This document shows positions 59,228-64,000 of a stretch of DNA of 64,000 bases, in pieces. The stretch comes from Flavobacterium celericrescens (GTDB lineage: Bacteria > Bacteroidota > Bacteroidia > Flavobacteriales > Flavobacteriaceae). The first letter of the stretch is position 1. The number at the start of each line of letters is the position of its first letter. Both the position numbers and the translations under genes were made by a program. The stretch is from positions 113,241 through 177,240 of the forward strand of contig NZ_JAAJBV010000007.1 in the NCBI RefSeq assembly GCF_011392075.1, in the 5' to 3' direction. A model generated the notes under the pieces. The model saw only the letters and a program-made list of their open reading frames with translations. It was not told the origin of the DNA and searched no databases.

Positions 59228-62200
59228 TTATCGTCAATTATTATTGTAACTTTCGTGCCTTCATTTTCTTTCGAATAAATTTTTAAGTCACCTTTTAATA
59301 GGCGTAAAAGTTCTAAAACCATGTGTAATCCAAGACCATAATTTTGAATTGCAAGTTTATCAGTTTCAAAGTTTTTTTGAAGATTCAAATAGTAATTTTT
59401 TATTTCATCAGGCATTCCACATCCCGTATCTTCTACGCTTATATAAATTTTGTTTTTGATTAGGTTTGTTTCAATTGTTATAGCTCCAATGACTGTATTT
59501 TTAATTGCATTATCCAATAAGTTATGGATAATAATTCCTGTAATTTTTTTGTTTAAATTAATTTGAGAAGGAGCGAAGTTATTGTATGTTATTACTATTG
59601 CATTTCCTTCTGCAATATTTTTAAATAGTTTAATTTTGTCGTTAATAATACTATCAATAGATTCTTTTTTTAATTCGTTTAAGTTTTTATGTTCAATAAA
59701 TATTTTTGAATAATCAACAAGGTTTTCAACAAATCGATAAAGTTGATTGGCAGATTCATGCATGATTTTTGCATTATCTTTTATGTTGTCATCATTTGTT
59801 ATTAGTGATTTTTCGTGCAAATGTTTAGCGGTAATAGATAAAAATTTAAGCGGACTTTTAATGTCGTGACTGATGGTTCCAATCAATTTTTTTTGTTGTA
59901 AAACTTCCTGTGAGAGATTGTTTTTTGCTGCTTTTAAATTAGTAACTGTGCTAATTAAATCTGCAGTTCTTTCATTTATTATTTGTTCTAGAGCATCGTT
60001 TTTCTTTTTTATAAAATTATAACGTAGTCGTATACCAATAATTAAAAAAGAGGTTATTATTATGGCTAAAAATATTTTAAACCATAGTTTTTCATAAAAA
60101 AGGAAAGGAATATTAATGATTATTTTTTCTATTTCATATGTTGACGAAAATGGCTTAAGTTTTCTTATATAAAGAGTATGTACTCCAGGAGGAATATTTG
60201 TGAAACTAATTTCTTTTTCATCATTTAAATGAATCCATTTGTCATTTTTGTTAAGGTCTAGTTTTGCTTCAAAATAAATGTTGTCATGATTTCCAAAATA
60301 TGGAAAATCAATTTTGAATTTTACCCGATTAAAGTTTCGATTAAGGAATAATGTATCGTTAAAATAACTTGTTTTTCCGTCTAATTCAATTTCATTTATG
60401 TAAAAATTGTTTGTTGGTAATATTTTGTTTACTTTTTTTGGATGAAACGCCACTAAACCATTTAAACTTGGATATATAAAATAGCCGTTTTCTAATTTAG
60501 CGCTACAAGGTTGGCAGCCACCATTAAATTCATTAGTTAAAAAACCATTGTTTGAATCATAATGGTGGTAGTAAACAGGCGATTTATCATTATAGTATGC
60601 TAATAGGTTTTTTTTATCAACTTCTATTAATCCTTTATTCGTGCTTATCCAAAAGTGGTCATCTATATCTTCATTAATGCAATGCGCAGATGTTAAATAC
60701 GAATAGTTATCAATTGGCATTTTGTAAAACCTATTGTTTTTAAATAAACTAAAGCCATTACTATAAGTACATACCCAAATAGTGTTGTCTTTGCTAATAA
60801 AAATGCTTCTTATGTCGTTCTTGTCACAAGGTATTTTTTTTGTTTTTTGTTTTATTACATCATAAATAATTAAGTTGCCTGGTGATGCCATTAATATTTT
60901 GTGGTCTTTAGTTTCAGCAAAATAATTAACAGCTTTATCTATATTTCTTATATAATTTGGTTTTGAATTTGGGTCATTGGCGTTTATCGTAGCAACAAAA
61001 ACTTTCATGTTTCCTTCTTTTCTAAAACCTATCCAAATTTTATTTTTTGAATCACAAAAGATGCTGCCAATTGTTGCTTTAAATTCATTCTTTATTGAAG
61101 TTTTGTAATTTGTATTCTTAAAAAAGCAAGTAAGCGTTGTATTGTTCTGAATCCAAATGTTTTTCTGTTTGTCTATAGCAATTCCAAATTGGTATCCATT
61201 GGTGTTAAGTTTTAAATCGGCAATTAATTGATTTACACTAAATATTTCACCTTTAGCAGTAATGAAATTCTCGTTTGAAATTGGAATTATTGAATAATAA
61301 TTGTTATCAACCTTTTTAAAGTTATTAAGAATACTAAACTTGTTTAAAGATATTATTCCCAGTCCTTTATTGTCAGTTCCAATAAATAGTTTATTACTCT
61401 TAATATCATAAAATAAGCACTTTATAGTATATTGACGAGGAATATTTACTTGATGAAGTAACGAAAAATAAAGTTTATTGGTTGCTTTTTTTAAAATAAA
61501 AATTTCATTGTCTGTATAAACAAAATATTGTTGTGTTAAATGATTGTAAATTATTTTCGCATTTTTCTTTATGAAAATTTTATTTTTTTTCTCGCTATTG
61601 TCAAATGTTGAGTAATCCCCATTATTATTTAACCAGATCAATTCGTTATTTAGTAAAAAATAGTCTGTATTAGGTTTGTATTGATGAGTTATTTCTGTTT
61701 TTTTCTTATTGTTCTTGTTGAATAAAAGGATTTTATCTTTTTCAATTTTATAATAGTCTCCATTTTGAGTTTTAATTTTACTATGTAATAAATCAAATTT
61801 TTGTTTGGTATTATTGTTTGTATAAAATCTTAAATTTTCGTATTCATCATAAGAGGTGAGGTTGTACTTCTCTTTAATTTTAATAGCTTTTCTTTTGTTA
61901 ATAATGATATTATCTGCATAGCCCTCAGTGAATGTTTTTAGTGAATCTACTATTGTATTACCACTTAGATATAAAAATCTATTAGAAATATTTCCTGTAG
62001 TATTACTATTAAAAGTTTTAAAGTTAGAACCGTCAAATCTTACTAAGCCATTTTCGGTAGTCATCCAAATAAATCCATACTTATCGGGTGCAATGCTTTT
62101 AACAGAATTTTGAGGCAAATGCTCTGTATCTGCCGAATACCATTCTTCGTGGTAATTCTGTTGAGAAAAACCAAGTTGAATTATTAATAATATGAAATAG

Positions 62201-62232
62201 AATCTGTTCAACTTTTTAAATTTAATCGACAA
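59224..62232 (-). CDS. Two-component sensor histidine kinase with beta-propeller sensor
   Basis: A 1002-residue membrane kinase. A signal sequence (LLIIQLGFSQQN) leads into two-component-regulator propeller repeats (KYGFIWMTTENGLVRFDG, DDHFWISTNKGLIEVDKK), a Y_Y_Y domain (about 640-740), one membrane helix (about 745-765), a coiled linker and a kinase core. The phospho-accepting His is H789 (GTISHDIKSPL), with N box NLLDNAIKNTV and G boxes DTGCGMPDE and GLGLHMV. It lacks the receiver and AraC domains of hybrid forms, so it should pass phosphate to the neighbouring LuxR regulator. Ligand unknown. Confidence 0.93.
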   Translation of the reverse strand: MSIKFKKLNRFYFILLIIQLGFSQQNYHEEWYSADTEHLPQNSVKSIAPDKYGFIWMTTENGLVRFDGSNFKTFNSNTTGNISNRFLYLSGNTIVDSLKTFTEGYADNIIINKRKAIKIKEKYNLTSYDEYENLRFYTNNNTKQKFDLLHSKIKTQNGDYYKIEKDKILLFNKNNKKKTEITHQYKPNTDYFLLNNELIWLNNNGDYSTFDNSEKKNKIFIKKNAKIIYNHLTQQYFVYTDNEIFILKKATNKLYFSLLHQVNIPRQYTIKCLFYDIKSNKLFIGTDNKGLGIISLNKFSILNNFKKVDNNYYSIIPISNENFITAKGEIFSVNQLIADLKLNTNGYQFGIAIDKQKNIWIQNNTTLTCFFKNTNYKTSIKNEFKATIGSIFCDSKNKIWIGFRKEGNMKVFVATINANDPNSKPNYIRNIDKAVNYFAETKDHKILMASPGNLIIYDVIKQKTKKIPCDKNDIRSIFISKDNTIWVCTYSNGFSLFKNNRFYKMPIDNYSYLTSAHCINEDIDDHFWISTNKGLIEVDKKNLLAYYNDKSPVYYHHYDSNNGFLTNEFNGGCQPCSAKLENGYFIYPSLNGLVAFHPKKVNKILPTNNFYINEIELDGKTSYFNDTLFLNRNFNRVKFKIDFPYFGNHDNIYFEAKLDLNKNDKWIHLNDEKEISFTNIPPGVHTLYIRKLKPFSSTYEIEKIIINIPFLFYEKLWFKIFLAIIITSFLIIGIRLRYNFIKKKNDALEQIINERTADLISTVTNLKAAKNNLSQEVLQQKKLIGTISHDIKSPLKFLSITAKHLHEKSLITNDDNIKDNAKIMHESANQLYRFVENLVDYSKIFIEHKNLNELKKESIDSIINDKIKLFKNIAEGNAIVITYNNFAPSQINLNKKITGIIIHNLLDNAIKNTVIGAITIETNLIKNKIYISVEDTGCGMPDEIKNYYLNLQKNFETDKLAIQNYGLGLHMVLELLRLLKGDLKIYSKENEGTKVTIIIDDN

Positions 62233-62439
62233 AGTGTAATTTTATTTCGACAAAATACAGTGTAGTAATTATTCTACAATATTTATTGATGTGCTATGCA
62301 AATATCTTAAAAAAAACTTAATAGTTTTGTTCGGTTAATTTAATTTCAAATTAGTTTTTATTTTGACAACCCCCTCTACGGTTTTAAGATTAAAAAAAAT
62401 TTGTAATTATTTACAAAATGTAACTATTAAATATAGATT

Positions 62440-64000
62440 ATGAACAATCCTTTACTAATTGATTTTTTGAACTTAAAAAAATCTTTAAAAAAGCATGTAA
62501 TGTCAATGATGATGTTATTTGTTTTATTTACATCTGTAAATGTTTTTTCTCAAAATTTTGAGAATGTTACTATAACAGGTGTAATATCTGGGAATAATTC
62601 AGCGAATGCATTATTTAGTGCTACTTCAGCAACAATTCCAACATTAGCTCGTGTTAGAGCTCAAGTTGTTGCAGGGCCTGGTACTGGAGCATTTACACAG
62701 AATTTGGATAATGTAAGATATACTTCAAATCCTGCAGGACCTGGAATTCCAAATAATTTATCCAGAATTAGATTTACATTTTTACAGGCCGATGGTGTAA
62801 CACCTGTTCCAATTAATGATTACAGGTTTGTAATCAATGATATTGATGGTCCAAACAATGAGTCTTTAGCTACTGATTGTGGAGCGTCAGTTCGTTTTAC
62901 TGCAACAGCTGACCCAACGAACTTGGTGATTGATAATACACCTCCTGATTTAAATGCAACTGGTAGTGTTAATGAAACTAATGGAGCGCCTAGTAGGGTA
63001 ATGTATGAATTTAACGACATTACTCAAATAGAGTTCGATAATTATGCTAATAATGGCTTTTTGAAAGATTTTGATATGAATCAAAATGATTTTCCAATTG
63101 CTACACCATTATATGCAGTATGTTTAAATGATACAGATGGTGATGGTGTTTCTGATGATTTAGATTTAGACGATGACAATGATGGTATATTAGATGTTAC
63201 TGAGGCTGGAGGTAATGATCCAAATGGTGATCACGATGGTGATGGATTGCCTAATTTCTTAGATACATCTGATAATTCTGGCGCTTCTGCAACTTATATT
63301 GCTAATGCTGATGGTTCTGTAACAAATTACACAGATGCGGATAGTGATGGTTTGCCAGACATATATGAATCGAGTTTAGATGGAGATGCAATTCCTAATC
63401 ATTTAGATTTAGATTCAGATGATGATGGTTGTTCGGATGCAAATGAATATTATAATTTAGCAACTGCCGATGGTGGTGATGGTGGAGTATATGGAGTAGG
63501 AGCACCTGCTGTTAATCCAAATGGAACTGTAATTGCAGCTAGTTATATTGGAGCATATGCAAATGTTGTGTCGCCTGCCGCAGATCCAGATGGAGATGGT
63601 TTGACAGGAGTTTGTGAAACGGATAATGATAACGATGGAATTTTAGACGCTACAGATCCTAACGATACGAACCCAGACATTTGTGGAGACTCAGACGGAG
63701 ACGGCTGTGATGACTGTTCAGTAGGAACAGACAACTTCGGTCCATTATCAGATAGCTTACCATTAAATGACGGAACTGATACAGACGCAGACGGATTATG
63801 TGATGCTGGAGATCCTGACGATGATAACGATGGAATTTTAGACGCTACAGATCCTAACGATACGAACCCAGACATTTGTGGAGACTCAGACGGAGACGGC
63901 TGTGATGACTGTTCAGTAGGAACAGACAACTTCGGTCCATTATCAGATAGCTTACCATTAAATGACGGAACTGATACAGACGCAGACGGATTATGTGATG
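62440..64000 (+). CDS. Secreted repeat protein (thrombospondin type 3-like), 3' end outside window
   Basis: An open frame from the ATG at 62440 that runs without stop to the end of the window (520 codons seen). The start shows a long signal peptide (MSMMMLFVLFTSVNVFSQN). An N-terminal domain of ~200 residues is followed by Asp-rich calcium-binding-like repeats (DTDGDGVSDDLDLDDDNDG, DSDGLPDIYE). From codon 397 an exact 65-codon unit is repeated in tandem (copies at 63628-63822 and from 63823). Large flavobacterial proteins of this kind are usually surface adhesins exported by T9SS. Its end and any sorting domain are not visible. Confidence 0.85.
   Translation, partial: MNNPLLIDFLNLKKSLKKHVMSMMMLFVLFTSVNVFSQNFENVTITGVISGNNSANALFSATSATIPTLARVRAQVVAGPGTGAFTQNLDNVRYTSNPAGPGIPNNLSRIRFTFLQADGVTPVPINDYRFVINDIDGPNNESLATDCGASVRFTATADPTNLVIDNTPPDLNATGSVNETNGAPSRVMYEFNDITQIEFDNYANNGFLKDFDMNQNDFPIATPLYAVCLNDTDGDGVSDDLDLDDDNDGILDVTEAGGNDPNGDHDGDGLPNFLDTSDNSGASATYIANADGSVTNYTDADSDGLPDIYESSLDGDAIPNHLDLDSDDDGCSDANEYYNLATADGGDGGVYGVGAPAVNPNGTVIAASYIGAYANVVSPAADPDGDGLTGVCETDNDNDGILDATDPNDTNPDICGDSDGDGCDDCSVGTDNFGPLSDSLPLNDGTDTDADGLCDAGDPDDDNDGILDATDPNDTNPDICGDSDGDGCDDCSVGTDNFGPLSDSLPLNDGTDTDADGLCD
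63628..64000. repeat. 195-bp perfect tandem repeat within the secreted protein gene
   Basis: Copy 1 covers 63628-63822, copy 2 begins at 63823 and the 178 bases visible are identical to copy 1. The unit is in frame (65 codons). It uses GAC for Asp in 11 of 21 cases, whereas the upstream Asp codons are almost all GAT. Confidence 0.95.

Noticed and set aside
63543..63929. Long minus-strand ORF (128 codons) in the repeat region
   Set aside because: It is the antisense of the plus-strand secreted protein repeats and contains the same tandem duplication; no start context or homologous family.
1..64000. CRISPR array, complete insertion sequence or prophage
   Set aside because: No regularly spaced short repeats, transposase, integrase or phage structural genes were seen.

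Overview
The window is a 64 kb piece of an AT-rich Bacteroidota chromosome, almost certainly family Flavobacteriaceae and most like Flavobacterium. The evidence is the dense AT-rich sequence, promoters of the TTTG-N19-TAnnTTTG type, many lipoproteins and TonB-dependent receptors, FecR/ECF sigma signalling, T9SS-style secreted proteins and several small families typical of flavobacteria (DUF2805 pair, DUF4369, DUF2721). Most of it is an ordinary housekeeping backbone with small accessory islands. No phage, complete insertion sequence or CRISPR array was seen.

Layout. 0-5.4 kb: phosphatidylserine synthase and a GH25 lysozyme, a lipoprotein gene bracketed by 16-bp inverted repeats, then a minus-strand envelope operon (kdsD-tatC-CMD-lptB). 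5.4-13.4 kb: recQ, a COG2509 flavoprotein, a cold-shock-domain protein, idi, a pterin synthase, a peroxiredoxin, manA and tRNA-Thr(UGU). 13.4-31.9 kb: mostly minus-strand genes, with an M61 peptidase, two tandem DUF2805 proteins, AlkB, a DMT exporter, a YkuD_2 transpeptidase-like protein, small lipoproteins, htpG, a lone ABC ATPase, a FabH-type synthase and a large outer-membrane receptor. 32-38.5 kb: argS followed by two SGNH proteins (one with LysM) and an MBOAT acyltransferase, which looks like a cell-surface O-acylation module. 38.5-47.5 kb: small Cys-containing proteins, a Kelch-like secreted protein and a tripartite RND efflux operon with a PII-like protein and a DUF2892 protein at its end.

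47.5-54.1 kb is the most interesting region. It holds an ECF sigma factor, a membrane di-heme c-type protein, a FecR anti-sigma factor and a FecA-like receptor on the minus strand. Divergent from them are a 41-residue membrane peptide and two lipoproteins. Four intergenic sites in this region share GTAGGGT-N14-TTGTT with identical spacing, three of them extended to GTAGGGTAAAA. They sit upstream of the heme protein, fecR, the small peptide and the first lipoprotein, so the locus reads as one self-contained ECF regulon.

54.2-64 kb: ffh, folD, prfC, then a LuxR-type response regulator and a large propeller-type sensor kinase that overlap tail to tail. The window ends inside a secreted thrombospondin-type-3-like protein that carries an exact 195-bp tandem repeat with codon use unlike the rest of the gene.

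All functional calls come from reading the sequence and from family knowledge. No database search was run.
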